In this document: positions 28,806 through 38,904 of the stretch, piece after piece
How the letters are laid out: each line of letters starts with the position of its first letter
How positions within the stretch are numbered: position 1 is the first letter of the stretch
NCBI GenBank assembly: GCA_945874735.1
Contig: CAMCHI010000001.1
Span: 62,001-126,000 of the forward strand
Source of the DNA: an uncultured Arcanobacterium sp.
GTDB taxonomy: Bacteria > Actinomycetota > Actinomycetes > Actinomycetales > Actinomycetaceae
Length of the DNA: 64,000 bases
Direction: 5' to 3'
Translations under genes and position numbers: made by a program
Notes under the pieces: model-generated
What the model was told of the DNA's origin: nothing
What the model saw: the letters and a program-made list of their open reading frames with translations, nothing else
The model's database searches: none

Positions 28806-30329
28806 ATGAATGAGAATTTGCATCCTATTACTGATGACACTTCTGACCAAATTCAGGTACGTAAAGATAAGCGAGAGCGTTTCTTAGCTTCAGGTAGAGA
28901 ACCATATCCAGCAGAGCTACCTATCGATACCACTATTGCCGAAGTTCGTGCCAAGTTTTCCCAAGTAGAACCAGGGGAAGAACTGGACGAGCAGGTGGGA
29001 GTGGCTGGCCGAGTAATGCTGATGCGTCCTTCTGGCAAGATTGCTTTTATTACTTTGCAAGCTGGTGACGGGTCCCGTCTACAGGTAATTTTCTCATTAG
29101 CTAATGTGGGGCAAGAATCCTTAGATTCCCTAAAAGTAGATGTTGATTTGGGTGACCATATCTTTGTACAGGGTCATGTGGGTGCTTCTAAGCGTGGAGA
29201 GCTATCGGTATTTGCTCATTCTTGGTTGATGGCTGCTAAGGCTATCCGTCCTTTGCCAAAAACTTTCGTAAATGAAGATGGCGTGGAGATGTCCTTGAGC
29301 GAAGAAACGCGGGTGCGTAAGCGTCATTTAGATTTGATTACGCGCCAGAGTGCGCGCGATATGATTAGAATTCGCGCAGCTGTAATGCGTTCTATCCGTC
29401 ATACTTTTGAGGCGCGTGATTATATCGAGTTGGAAACTCCTATTTTGCAGGTGTTGCATGGGGGTGCGTCTGCTCGTCCTTTCACTACCCACATTAATGC
29501 TTACGATCAAGATTTATATTTGCGTATTGCAACCGAGTTGTATCTGAAGCGTGCTGTAGTGGGTGGAGTGGAGCGTATCTACGAAATTGGTAAGAATTTC
29601 CGTAATGAAGGCGCTGATTCTTCGCATTCTCCAGAGTTTTCCGCTTTAGAAGCTTATCAGGCTTATGCAACTTACGATACCATGGCACAATTAACTAAAG
29701 ATATTGTGCAAAATGCTGCGCGAGATGTGTTTGGTACTACGGTAGTTACTTTAGCAGATGGTACAGAATATGATTTAGGTGGAGATTGGGACGAAATCTG
29801 CCTGTATGATTCCTTATCCGAAAAACTTGGAGAAGAAATTACGGTAGAAACTCCACGGGAGCGGTTGCTAGAAATTGCGGCAGAGCACGGCATTAAAGTA
29901 AAAGAATATGCGGTCAATGGCAAGATTGTAGAAGACATTTGGGAAGAATTAGTGGGTGACCACTTGTATCATCCTACTTTTGTGCGTGACTTCCCAGAGG
30001 ATACTTCACCGCTTACCCGTGGTCATCGCACCAAGCCTGGTTTGACTGAAAAATGGGATTTGTATATTCGGGGTGTAGAAACGGCTACAGCTTATTCCGA
30101 GTTGGCTGATCCAGTAATTCAGCGGGAGCGTTTAACTGCTCAGTCTTTAGAAGCAGCTAATGGGGATCCGGAAGCTATGCAGTTAGATGAAGATTTCTTA
30201 GAAGCTATGGAGCAAGGCTTCCCTCCTGCTGGAGGCATGGGAATGGGCATTGATCGCTTATTAATGGCTTTGACAGGATTAGGCATCCGAGAAACTATTG
30301 CGTTTCCGTTTGTGAAGCCACAAGGTTAA
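28806..30329 (+). CDS. lysS: Lysyl-tRNA synthetase (class II)
   Basis: RKRHLDLI, EIGKNFRNEGADSSHSPEFSALEAYQAY, GMGMGIDRLLM motif 3. Confidence 0.96.
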   Translation: MNENLHPITDDTSDQIQVRKDKRERFLASGREPYPAELPIDTTIAEVRAKFSQVEPGEELDEQVGVAGRVMLMRPSGKIAFITLQAGDGSRLQVIFSLANVGQESLDSLKVDVDLGDHIFVQGHVGASKRGELSVFAHSWLMAAKAIRPLPKTFVNEDGVEMSLSEETRVRKRHLDLITRQSARDMIRIRAAVMRSIRHTFEARDYIELETPILQVLHGGASARPFTTHINAYDQDLYLRIATELYLKRAVVGGVERIYEIGKNFRNEGADSSHSPEFSALEAYQAYATYDTMAQLTKDIVQNAARDVFGTTVVTLADGTEYDLGGDWDEICLYDSLSEKLGEEITVETPRERLLEIAAEHGIKVKEYAVNGKIVEDIWEELVGDHLYHPTFVRDFPEDTSPLTRGHRTKPGLTEKWDLYIRGVETATAYSELADPVIQRERLTAQSLEAANGDPEAMQLDEDFLEAMEQGFPPAGGMGMGIDRLLMALTGLGIRETIAFPFVKPQG

Positions 30330-30412
30330 ATAACGGCTTTGTGTTAGAGATACGGATGTGCGGTAAGTGTTTATCGCTAGTATCTAAATGACGTTGTTGC
30401 TAATAAATAAAT

Positions 30413-30456
30413 ATAATTGAGGTGGGTGACTCGTTAGAGCCACCCACCTCAATTAT
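30413..30456. terminator. Bidirectional terminator between lysS and glpK
   Basis: ataattgaggtgggtg / cacccacctcaattat 16-bp stem plus inner ctc-gtta-gag. Confidence 0.85.
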
Positions 30457-30487
30457 TTGCTATTTAGTCTGATATATTGCCACTAAA

Positions 30488-32008
30488 TTAGCGTACGTCC
30501 TCGTCTACCCAGTCGAAGGTGCGGGTAACAGCCTTCTTCCAGAGGCGTAATTGACGATCGCGCTCTGCGGTGTCCATGGAAGGTACCCAGCGCTTGTCTT
30601 CTTGCCAGTTGTCGATAACGTCCTGCTCGCCAGACCAGAAGCCAACAGCGATACCAGCGGCGTAAGCAGCACCGAGAGCGGTGGTTTCTGCTACCTTAGG
30701 CTTAACTACTGGTACGCCTAGAATATCTGCCTGGAACTGCATGAGAGCAGAGTTAGCGGTCATACCGCCGTCTACACGTAGTTCTGCAAGTGCCACACCA
30801 GAGTCAGCGTTCATTGCTTCTAGTACTTCAGCAGTCTGGAAAGCGGTAGCTTCAAGTACTGCACGAGCAATGTGTCCCTTGGTGTTGTAACGGGTTAGAC
30901 CTACGATAGCGCCACGTGCGTCGTCCTTCCAGTATGGAGCGAATAGACCAGAGAATGCTGGTACTACGTATACGCCACCGTTGTCTTCTACGGTATTGGC
31001 TAGGTCTTCAATTTCTGGTGCGGAGCTGATTAAGCCAAGCTGATCGCGTACCCACTGTACTAGGGAACCGGTTACTGCGATAGAGCCTTCTAGTGCATAT
31101 ACAGCTTCCTGCTCGCCAATCTTGTAGCAAAGGGTGGTTAGTAGACCATTTTCGGAGGTTACAGCTTCGTTGCCGGTGTTGATAAGCATGAAGCAGCCTG
31201 TACCGTAGGTGTTCTTTGCCATACCCTTTTCAAAACAAGCCTGACCGAAAGTAGCAGCCTGCTGATCGCCCAAGTCACCTGCGATTGGGGTGTCGATGAT
31301 TAGGGAGTTCTTAGCTCCGTATCCGTAGATTTCGGAGGAAGAACGAATTTCTGGCAACATCGACATTGGTACGCCCATGTCTGCACAAATTTGTGCATCC
31401 CATTCTAGCTTGCGTACATCCATTAGCATGGTGCGGGAAGCGTTGGTAACGTCGGTTACGTGTACGCCGCCGTCTACACCACCGGTAAGATTCCAGATTA
31501 CCCAAGTGTCGGTATTACCAAATAGTAGGTTGCCGGCTTCTGCCTTTTCACGTGCGCCTTCTACGTTTTCTAGAATCCACTTGATCTTTGGGCCAGAGAA
31601 ATAGGTGGCTAGTGGAAGTCCGCAAACTTCCTTGTACTTGTCGTTGCCAGCATCTCCTGCTAGTTCACGTACGATTTTATCGGTACGGGTATCCTGCCAA
31701 ACAATGGCGTTGTAAACAGGTTCGCCAGTGGTCTTGTCCCATACCACAGTGGTTTCACGCTGGTTGGTTACACCAACAGCAGCAATCTCGTGACGGTTTA
31801 CGTCAGCTTTGGAAAGGGCAATACCAATTACTTCGCGTACGTTGTCGCGAATTTCAATTGGATTGTGCTCTACCCAACCAGCCTTTGGCATGATTTGCTC
31901 ATGTTCCATCTGTCCAATGCTTACGATTTCACCAGCATGGTTGAACAAAATAGCACGAGAAGAGGTGGTGCCTTGGTCGATTGAGAGGATGTACTTCTTT
32001 TCGGTCAT
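30488..32008 (-). CDS. glpK: Glycerol kinase
   Basis: [60 protein letters not shown]. Confidence 0.97.
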   Translation of the reverse strand: MTEKKYILSIDQGTTSSRAILFNHAGEIVSIGQMEHEQIMPKAGWVEHNPIEIRDNVREVIGIALSKADVNRHEIAAVGVTNQRETTVVWDKTTGEPVYNAIVWQDTRTDKIVRELAGDAGNDKYKEVCGLPLATYFSGPKIKWILENVEGAREKAEAGNLLFGNTDTWVIWNLTGGVDGGVHVTDVTNASRTMLMDVRKLEWDAQICADMGVPMSMLPEIRSSSEIYGYGAKNSLIIDTPIAGDLGDQQAATFGQACFEKGMAKNTYGTGCFMLINTGNEAVTSENGLLTTLCYKIGEQEAVYALEGSIAVTGSLVQWVRDQLGLISSAPEIEDLANTVEDNGGVYVVPAFSGLFAPYWKDDARGAIVGLTRYNTKGHIARAVLEATAFQTAEVLEAMNADSGVALAELRVDGGMTANSALMQFQADILGVPVVKPKVAETTALGAAYAAGIAVGFWSGEQDVIDNWQEDKRWVPSMDTAERDRQLRLWKKAVTRTFDWVDEDVR

Positions 32009-32049
32009 CTTTGACCTTGCCTTTCTATGATTATTTTTTACCTAGGTGT

Positions 32050-32790
32050 TTATTGACCTAGTAGGTTAAGTGTAGCAGGGCCAAAGAGGATTGCCGCTAC
32101 TATTGCACCTAGGATAGGACCTACAACTGGAACCCACGAGTAGCCCCAGTCCGAACTACCTTTACCTTTAATTGGAAGGATTGCATGCATGATGCGAGGA
32201 CCGAGGTCACGAGCTGGATTGATTGCGTATCCGGTAGGGCCACCTAAGGAAGCGCCGATTGAGAATACAACGAATGCTACAGCTAATGGGCCAAGTCCTG
32301 ACTGAGTGTAACCAGAAACCAATACCCAAGTGATTAATACGAAGGTACCGATGGCTTCAGTCACGAGGTTCCAACCTGCATGACGGATTGCTGGGCCGGT
32401 AGCGAAAGTTCCTAGAATTTCTGCTGGGTTATCGTGCTCATCGTAGTGTTGCTTGAAAGCTAGCCAAGCAATAGTTGCACCAGTCATAGCACCGAGTAGT
32501 TGTGCAGCGATGTATAGCATTGCATGGGAGAAAGTAGCAGAAACTCCAAGCGCGAACTCCTCATACCCTGCTACTAGCTGGGCGATAGTTACTGCTGGGT
32601 TTAAGTGTGCTCCAGACTTCCAAGCTGCATACACTGCTACGAATACTGCAAAACCCCAGCCGAGATTGATTAGTAACCAACCGGTTTGGAATCCTTTAGA
32701 TTTGGTGAGCAAAGTAGTGGCAACTACTCCGACACCGAGCAGGAGGAGCAGCGCAGTTCCAAAGAACTCGGATAAGAAAATAGCACTCAT
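32050..32790 (-). CDS. glpF: Glycerol uptake facilitator (MIP/aquaglyceroporin)
   Basis: Two NPA boxes: HLNPAVTIAQ and INPARDLGPR (Asp after the second NPAR is glycerol-facilitator-like). Confidence 0.94.
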   Translation of the reverse strand: MSAIFLSEFFGTALLLLLGVGVVATTLLTKSKGFQTGWLLINLGWGFAVFVAVYAAWKSGAHLNPAVTIAQLVAGYEEFALGVSATFSHAMLYIAAQLLGAMTGATIAWLAFKQHYDEHDNPAEILGTFATGPAIRHAGWNLVTEAIGTFVLITWVLVSGYTQSGLGPLAVAFVVFSIGASLGGPTGYAINPARDLGPRIMHAILPIKGKGSSDWGYSWVPVVGPILGAIVAAILFGPATLNLLGQ

Positions 32791-32990
32791 TGTGTGCCTC
32801 CATTTTTCTATCTGATGGAAAATGAATTAAGGGAAAATCTGATTACGCTAGAACCGATTCTCTCCATCGCTTCCTTGCGACATCAGATATAAGAAAATGA
32901 TTACATAAAAAATTAGAAAACAAGCCACAGATGCAGAGCAATGGGCGAACGTGCACAAAACAGTTAATACTGTGATACAAATGTGCGAAA

Positions 32991-33020
32991 AGGGGTTGTG
33001 TTTGTGTAAACACAACCCCT
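32991..33020. terminator. Hairpin upstream of glpF, downstream of glpC (second of two)
   Basis: Perfect 13-bp stem aggggttgtgttt-gtgt-aaacacaacccct. Confidence 0.7.
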
Positions 33021-33033
33021 AACTTATACAAAA

Positions 33034-33080
33034 CGCACCCCAATCTACCGTCAGGGAGGGGGAAGATAGATTGGGGTGCG
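33034..33080 (-). terminator. Rho-independent terminator of glpABC
   Basis: 14-bp perfect stem cgcaccccaatcta / tagattggggtgcg; on the minus strand it is followed by ttttgtataag. Confidence 0.8.
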
Positions 33081-33122
33081 CGGCTCTAAAATAAGCGCGT
33101 GCTTAAAGAAAAATCAAAGTTT

Positions 33123-34427
33123 TTACTTTTTGTGCTTTTTCTTTTGTGGGAGTTCTTCCCACGGTATTCCACGCACTTCCGTCGTGCCAGCTAATCCTAA
33201 TGCATGGTGGATTAACTGCACTGGGTGGATTACTTCTGAGCCTGCTCCTTTACGGATTTGCCAACGACAAGTTTCAGTTTCGCAGGCAGCTAGTTCTGGA
33301 TTGGTAGCTTTCACCATATCAAACAGAGGCTTACCAATCTTTTGAGCAATCTCGTACTTTTCTTTCTTTAAGCCGTAAGTTCCAGCAATACCGCAGCATT
33401 GCCGTCCCGATTCAATTACCGTCACTCCAGGAATAGTTTCCATGAGGCGAATGGCAGGTTTGCCGATGCCTTGAGACTTTACCTGGCAAGGTTGATGGTA
33501 TGGAATAGTGAGATCGCGTCGGTCTAGGCGTTCTACAGGGAATTCTCCGGCGTCAATTAACTCTAGGAGGAACTCGGAAGTTTCCACGATACGCGAGCCC
33601 ACGTCAAGCAGTTCTGGATCTTGCAATCCCATAATTTCGTGCGCTTCGTGTCGTAGCATACCTGTACAAGAACCAGAAGAAGAAATAATGGTTAAATCTT
33701 TACCGGCTGCACGTAACTGATCGCATAGTTTGCGTACTGACTTAGCGGCATCCTTAAACAAACCATTAGATTGTGCTGCCAGACCGCAACACCCTTGACG
33801 AGGAACGATTACTTCATAGCCGATTGCTTCTAATACTTCTACAGTGGCTATGGAAGTAGCTACCTCAAAATAGCCACCGGCACAGCCGTGGAAGAATACA
33901 ATTGGGCCTTTCGGGAAAGGACCAGTGCGTTCTTTTTCATGCTTACGCCACCACATAGGGAAGGATTGGAAACGTGCTTTAGGAACAGGAGCTTCTGCGT
34001 GTACTCCTACCACTTTTTCCACAATCTTACGCACTGGTTTATTGGCAAGTACGGCATTTGCGATAGGTGCAAATGGTTGCATGAGCTTACCTTCTAGCTC
34101 AGTGCGGGTGATGATACGATCCCGCAATGGCATCCGGTCTGCTTTCATTACTGCACGTGCTTGTGCATTCATTTCGGCAATTTTTACGCCTTGTGGACAC
34201 ACGGTGGTACAAATACCACAGCCAGAACAATAATCTAGGGAGTAATCTACTGATAGGCCAGAACGGAAGCGTTCCGCTTGGGGGCCAACGAATTTAGGGC
34301 CTGAGAAAAGAGGAGTGACTTCCAAAACAGGGCACTGTGATTCACAGATAGTACACTTAACGCAAGAGTCAAGGGAAATACGAGCCAAGGAGGCTTGTGC
34401 CCCTTCTAATAAGTTGAGGGTAGACAT
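33123..34427 (-). CDS. glpC: Anaerobic glycerol-3-phosphate dehydrogenase subunit C (Fe-S)
   Basis: CVKCTICESQCPV and CSGCGICTTVCPQGV ferredoxin clusters; FFHGCAGGY and GCCG CCG-domain motifs. Confidence 0.93.
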   Translation of the reverse strand: MSTLNLLEGAQASLARISLDSCVKCTICESQCPVLEVTPLFSGPKFVGPQAERFRSGLSVDYSLDYCSGCGICTTVCPQGVKIAEMNAQARAVMKADRMPLRDRIITRTELEGKLMQPFAPIANAVLANKPVRKIVEKVVGVHAEAPVPKARFQSFPMWWRKHEKERTGPFPKGPIVFFHGCAGGYFEVATSIATVEVLEAIGYEVIVPRQGCCGLAAQSNGLFKDAAKSVRKLCDQLRAAGKDLTIISSSGSCTGMLRHEAHEIMGLQDPELLDVGSRIVETSEFLLELIDAGEFPVERLDRRDLTIPYHQPCQVKSQGIGKPAIRLMETIPGVTVIESGRQCCGIAGTYGLKKEKYEIAQKIGKPLFDMVKATNPELAACETETCRWQIRKGAGSEVIHPVQLIHHALGLAGTTEVRGIPWEELPQKKKHKK

Positions 34428-35698
34428 TACTTGGCCTCGCTTTCTTTCCGAATAATTGCCTGAGTTAAAGCATAAGCACTTCCTAAGGCGATACCTTCAC
34501 CTGATTTTTCTTCCCATTGCAGAGCGCCACCGAGTACCGTGCCTGCTAAATGCAGATTATGGAAAAGTACTTTGCCGTTTTCGTCCACTGGATTCATGTC
34601 GTGATTAGCAGCTACACCGGCACGGAAAATACCTTCTGCAGCAAAGTCTTTACCAGGAATTTCGGGACGGTAGAGCGGTAAATCAAACACAGATTCATGG
34701 ATTACTAAATTTGTGTCGCGGGATAGGTTGCCAGACTCAAAACCGCCACCTGCGTGCACGATGTAATCAGGGTGCATTACGGTAGTACGTCCCGCGCGCT
34801 GGATTTTAATACCCGTGATTTTATCGCCTTCGGCTGTGTAGCCCGTAGCAATCGCGTTTAATTGAATGTCGATGCGTACTTCTTTACAAGCCTGGGTGAG
34901 AGTGTCGTTGATACGCCGTCCGCAAATAGAGGGAGGAGGGAGAGGGATTTCTCCTAATGGCGCGTCTAGTTGGGCGCAAATTTCATCCCGTGTAGCAGGA
35001 TTTAGACCTAGCATGGCGGGAACTAATACCGTTTCTCCTTCTTGCACGTGGGCTTTAATAGCCGCTACTAGATTAGCGCGTTCTGCCTGTGCTTCTGCTG
35101 AATCAAAGGTGCGTGCGTGGCTAGTGGAGGAGGCGTCACATTCTTTAGCTTCCCGAATTGGCACGTCTATAGTGATGGCGCGCGCAGTCACATTTACATA
35201 TGGAGAACGGGAGAGGTTGTCGGCAATTAGTTCTGCAGGGAAATCTTTTAAGCGCCGGAAGCCTACTACCAGTAGTTTCATTCCGTCACGCAGTACGCTG
35301 TGTTCCATGGAATGTGGAATTAAAGCCGAGGGGCGTACCGCACCTACTGCTGTGGGCATGAATTTATTTTCGGTAATTTCTTGTGGAGTTACCGGATCAA
35401 AGAAATCTAGTTTTTGCGTAAGCCAAGCTGTGCCAGCAAAGGTGTTTTCTGCCCCGATAGCATGGTATGGGTGGTGAGGGTGGCTTTGAGCAAATTCTGT
35501 TAAACCAGTTCGGAGGTCTATTACTGGTTCGGTACTAGCGCTTCCTTCTGGCCAGCCTAGAATGTCTACAGTGCCGTTAGATAATAGTAATCCGCCCATG
35601 CCTCGCGCCACGATAGTGACGTTGTGCCCAGCTTCTTGGAGCATGAGTGCACTGGAAAGACCTGCTAATCCAGCTCCAATTACTAATACTTTACTCAT
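34427..35698 (-). CDS. glpB: Anaerobic glycerol-3-phosphate dehydrogenase subunit B
   Basis: VLVIGAGLAGLSSALMLQEAGHNVTIVARGMGGLLLSNGTVDILG; GlpB architecture between glpA and glpC. Confidence 0.93.
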   Translation of the reverse strand: MSKVLVIGAGLAGLSSALMLQEAGHNVTIVARGMGGLLLSNGTVDILGWPEGSASTEPVIDLRTGLTEFAQSHPHHPYHAIGAENTFAGTAWLTQKLDFFDPVTPQEITENKFMPTAVGAVRPSALIPHSMEHSVLRDGMKLLVVGFRRLKDFPAELIADNLSRSPYVNVTARAITIDVPIREAKECDASSTSHARTFDSAEAQAERANLVAAIKAHVQEGETVLVPAMLGLNPATRDEICAQLDAPLGEIPLPPPSICGRRINDTLTQACKEVRIDIQLNAIATGYTAEGDKITGIKIQRAGRTTVMHPDYIVHAGGGFESGNLSRDTNLVIHESVFDLPLYRPEIPGKDFAAEGIFRAGVAANHDMNPVDENGKVLFHNLHLAGTVLGGALQWEEKSGEGIALGSAYALTQAIIRKESEAK

Positions 35699-37443
35699 TG
35701 TGCGCTCTCCTCTCCGGTAGTGGGGTTGGCATCTAAGACGGGCTCGTCACGGTAAGTGCCTTTTCCTTTCGGTGGCTCAAAACCGGTAGGGGCGATTCCG
35801 TCATGGCGTCCATGTAGGAGGGCAAGATCGCCGGTGGCCATCATGGATTCAGGATTTGGTGCCGGTAAGTGGTCGATGTCTAAGGAGCCGGACAGGATCC
35901 ACTTATCGAGAGCAGCTTCGCGTAGTTGCTGGCCAAATAGGAGAGGACGCATTCCTTGCTGACGGTTTGCGATAAAGAGTCGTAACATGGTGGAAGTGCG
36001 GTCTGCCAAGGCAGCGGTAGAAGCACCTTCTGGTAGGCGAGCTTTAGTGAAGTCGTGCATGACTCCCGCGGCACGCAAGGAACAGAAACCACCTTGGCAA
36101 GGGCCCATGCCTACGCGCAGTTGTCGGCGAATGTCGTCCAGGTTAGCTTCAGGCTGCTTTTCTAGTGCTTTTTCAATCATAGAGCGAGTAACTAGCTCAC
36201 ATTCACAAATGATTTGATCGTCCAGACGGTCGCTTTCGCGTTGCTTTAGGCGGTCGGTAATCTTGTGGTTAGGGCGATTGGTTGCACTTGGCACTGCTTC
36301 TTGATCGGTGGTACAAGGACGTATATCACCGATTTGTTCACACATATAGTCCACGATATTTTTTGCCATTAGGCGGTAAGTGGTAAGTTTTCCACCGCCG
36401 ATGGTGAGAATACCGGAAATACCATCTCGGGTAGAGTGGTCGATTACCGACATTCCGCGGGACATATGGCGGGTGTCGTGGGCTGCTACGCGCTTGTCTT
36501 TGATGAGTGGACGTGCTCCTGCCCATACGTGGATTGCGCGAGAATTGCGGAAGCCGGGCACCATTGCTTCACCCGCATCCAGCATTTGCTGTACTTCATG
36601 ATCGGGAATTTCTAGGAAGTCTGGGTCGTCTACTTTTTGATCGGTAGTACCGATAATACAAACGGTGTGACCAGGTACGATGATGTCACCGTCAGCTGGA
36701 TAGATACAACGATTGATTACGGTACCTACTAAACGGTGGTTCATTGCCACCATAATTCCACGTCCAGGCACTACGTCTACTTGTTCTGCGCCTGCTAGGG
36801 CGGCGATTTGTCCTGCCCAAGGGCCGCCGGCGTTGATTACAAAACGGCAGTCGATTTGAATAATTTCGCCGGTTTTTTCGTTTTTAGCTTTGACGGCTTG
36901 TATTGCGCCGTCGCGTACAATGATGTCGATTGCGCGATGGTAGCTTAGGATTTCTGCTCCGTAGGCTTTAGCGGATTCTGCTGCTCCCCACGTCATACGC
37001 CAGCCGTCTACTGCACCGTCTTCTACTTCAAATACGCGCTTCATGCCTGGGTGGAGGCGGGGTTCGCGCCGGAGCGCTTCTGCTACGGTAATTTCTTGTG
37101 CGGGAACGCGTGTATCTTTGGCGGCTTGAAGGAATTTGTCGGCATGTTCTTCGGTGTCGTAAGGAGTTACTACGAAAAAGCCACCAGTTTCTTCTACTGC
37201 GTCTGCGTGAATGCGACGCATAATAGCATTTTCTTCAGCACATTCGGTAGCAGAGTGAGGGTCTGATACTACATATCGTCCACCGGAGTGGAGTAGTCCG
37301 TGGAATCGCCCAGTGGTTCCTTGGGCGAGATCGGCGCGTTCCAACAACACGGCTCTGAAACCGCGCATGGCTAAATCGCGCACGGTTCCCGCTCCAGTTG
37401 CACCACCACCGATAACTACTATTTCGGTTTCTATTCTTCTCAT
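35695..37443 (-). CDS. glpA: Anaerobic glycerol-3-phosphate dehydrogenase subunit A
   Basis: IVVIGGGATGAGTVRDLAMRGFRAVLLERADLAQGTTGRFHGLLHSGGRYV; C-terminal CECELVTR..GPCQGGFC BFD-like [2Fe-2S]; GGAAGAGGG SD before ATG 37443. Confidence 0.95.
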   Translation of the reverse strand: MRRIETEIVVIGGGATGAGTVRDLAMRGFRAVLLERADLAQGTTGRFHGLLHSGGRYVVSDPHSATECAEENAIMRRIHADAVEETGGFFVVTPYDTEEHADKFLQAAKDTRVPAQEITVAEALRREPRLHPGMKRVFEVEDGAVDGWRMTWGAAESAKAYGAEILSYHRAIDIIVRDGAIQAVKAKNEKTGEIIQIDCRFVINAGGPWAGQIAALAGAEQVDVVPGRGIMVAMNHRLVGTVINRCIYPADGDIIVPGHTVCIIGTTDQKVDDPDFLEIPDHEVQQMLDAGEAMVPGFRNSRAIHVWAGARPLIKDKRVAAHDTRHMSRGMSVIDHSTRDGISGILTIGGGKLTTYRLMAKNIVDYMCEQIGDIRPCTTDQEAVPSATNRPNHKITDRLKQRESDRLDDQIICECELVTRSMIEKALEKQPEANLDDIRRQLRVGMGPCQGGFCSLRAAGVMHDFTKARLPEGASTAALADRTSTMLRLFIANRQQGMRPLLFGQQLREAALDKWILSGSLDIDHLPAPNPESMMATGDLALLHGRHDGIAPTGFEPPKGKGTYRDEPVLDANPTTGEESAQ

Positions 37444-37831
37444 GACCCTCTTCCGCTCTGAAGTTGGTTTTTCCAATTGGTTTATTCTTTATGGCGTCAT
37501 AGCCGATTGCTTACTTATTAGGTTAAGAGGTGAGAGTTGATTTTTTTTAATCGGATTGGAGATTTTTTTACGATTTGGGAGGACGTGCACGGGTTTTCAA
37601 ATGGACTGGTATTTTTTTCAGAAAAGTGCAAAAATGGTGGTAGTTCAAGGTAAATTACGAACCGAACCCCTTGCTTAAATCGAGAAAATTTCTCTTGAAA
37701 TAATCAAAGAGAACAGGTATAAGGGTGGGATTGCTTGTAACTTATTTTGGAAAAAATACATTTTCTTACAACTTAATATGTACTTAATATTTTCTGTATA
37801 AAGATTTTGCCACTGGAAGAGAGTGACGGAT

Positions 37832-38821
37832 ATGGATTTAGAGCGCACTAACTTAGCTTACGAAGCAGCCGTGATGCACTATGTGCAAGGGGAAACTATG
37901 GAGTCAATAGCTCGGCGACTAGGTGTATCGCGCTCCACCGTTTCTCGGCTAGTAAAAAATGCGCGTGAAGCAGGTTATGTGCAGATCACACTCCACCCGC
38001 CTAAAGAATTAGTAAATACTTTAGGAGCTAGGATTTCTTCTTATTTCGATATTAATACTCATGTAGTGCCAGTGCCTTTCGGAGCTAATGAAGCCCGTCG
38101 CCTCACCTCTGTGGCTACTATGGCAGGAATTGTGGTATCAGAATTAGTGGAATCCAACGCTATTATTGCTGTGGCTTGGGGGAACACTGTATCGGCTGTA
38201 TCAGATCATTTGGTGCGTAAAGCAATTTCTGGTTGTACAGTAGTGCAATTAAACGGAGCAGCCCACAAAAATAGCACAGGTATTCCTTATGCTTCAGAAA
38301 TTATGGAGGCTTTCGGACATGCTTATGGGGCTGCGGTAGTGCATTTTCCAGTGCCTGCTTTCTTTGATTATGCAGAAACACGTGACGCGCTTTGGAAAGA
38401 ACGTTCCATTGTGAGTGTGCGTGAACTGCAAAAAGCTGCTGATGTTGCTGTGTTTGGTGTGGGGGCAATTGAAGGTAAAATTCCGTCACAAGTTTATGCA
38501 GGCGGATATTTAACTCCTGAAGAGTTAGGTTCGATTGGGCGTGAAGGCGTAGTAGGAGATATTTGTACTGTGCTATTACGGGCGGACGGCTCTTGGCAAG
38601 ATTTGGAACTAAATAAGCGTGCATCTGGCCCTAACTTAGATGAATTGCGCAATATTAAAAGGCGAGTTTGTGTGGTTTCAGGGGTGGAGAAAGTGATTCC
38701 GCTGTTGGCTGCGTTGCGTTCAGGAGTAATTACAGACTTGATTATTGATGAAGATGCAGCCTCGCACCTAGAAGAACTCGCGCACGACACCGATCGGTTA
38801 AGGTATCGTTACCGGCAGTAG
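37832..38821 (+). CDS. SorC-family sugar-binding transcriptional regulator
   Basis: N-terminal HTH (ARRLGVSRSTVSRLVKNAREAGYVQI) plus a C-terminal SorC-type effector domain (IIAVAWGNTVSAVSDHL, CTVVQLNG); divergent from glpA. Confidence 0.88.
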   Translation: MDLERTNLAYEAAVMHYVQGETMESIARRLGVSRSTVSRLVKNAREAGYVQITLHPPKELVNTLGARISSYFDINTHVVPVPFGANEARRLTSVATMAGIVVSELVESNAIIAVAWGNTVSAVSDHLVRKAISGCTVVQLNGAAHKNSTGIPYASEIMEAFGHAYGAAVVHFPVPAFFDYAETRDALWKERSIVSVRELQKAADVAVFGVGAIEGKIPSQVYAGGYLTPEELGSIGREGVVGDICTVLLRADGSWQDLELNKRASGPNLDELRNIKRRVCVVSGVEKVIPLLAALRSGVITDLIIDEDAASHLEELAHDTDRLRYRYRQ

Positions 38822-38904
38822 GTGAGTGATTAAAAGTTATATTATGTGCAAACTTTTTGAGTGTGCTCAGTCCACTATGGAAAAGAATTGGGTAGGGTGG
38901 AGAA

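Noticed and set aside
34866-35477. 203-aa plus-strand ORF antisense to glpB
   Set aside because: Shadow of glpB; no recognizable motif.
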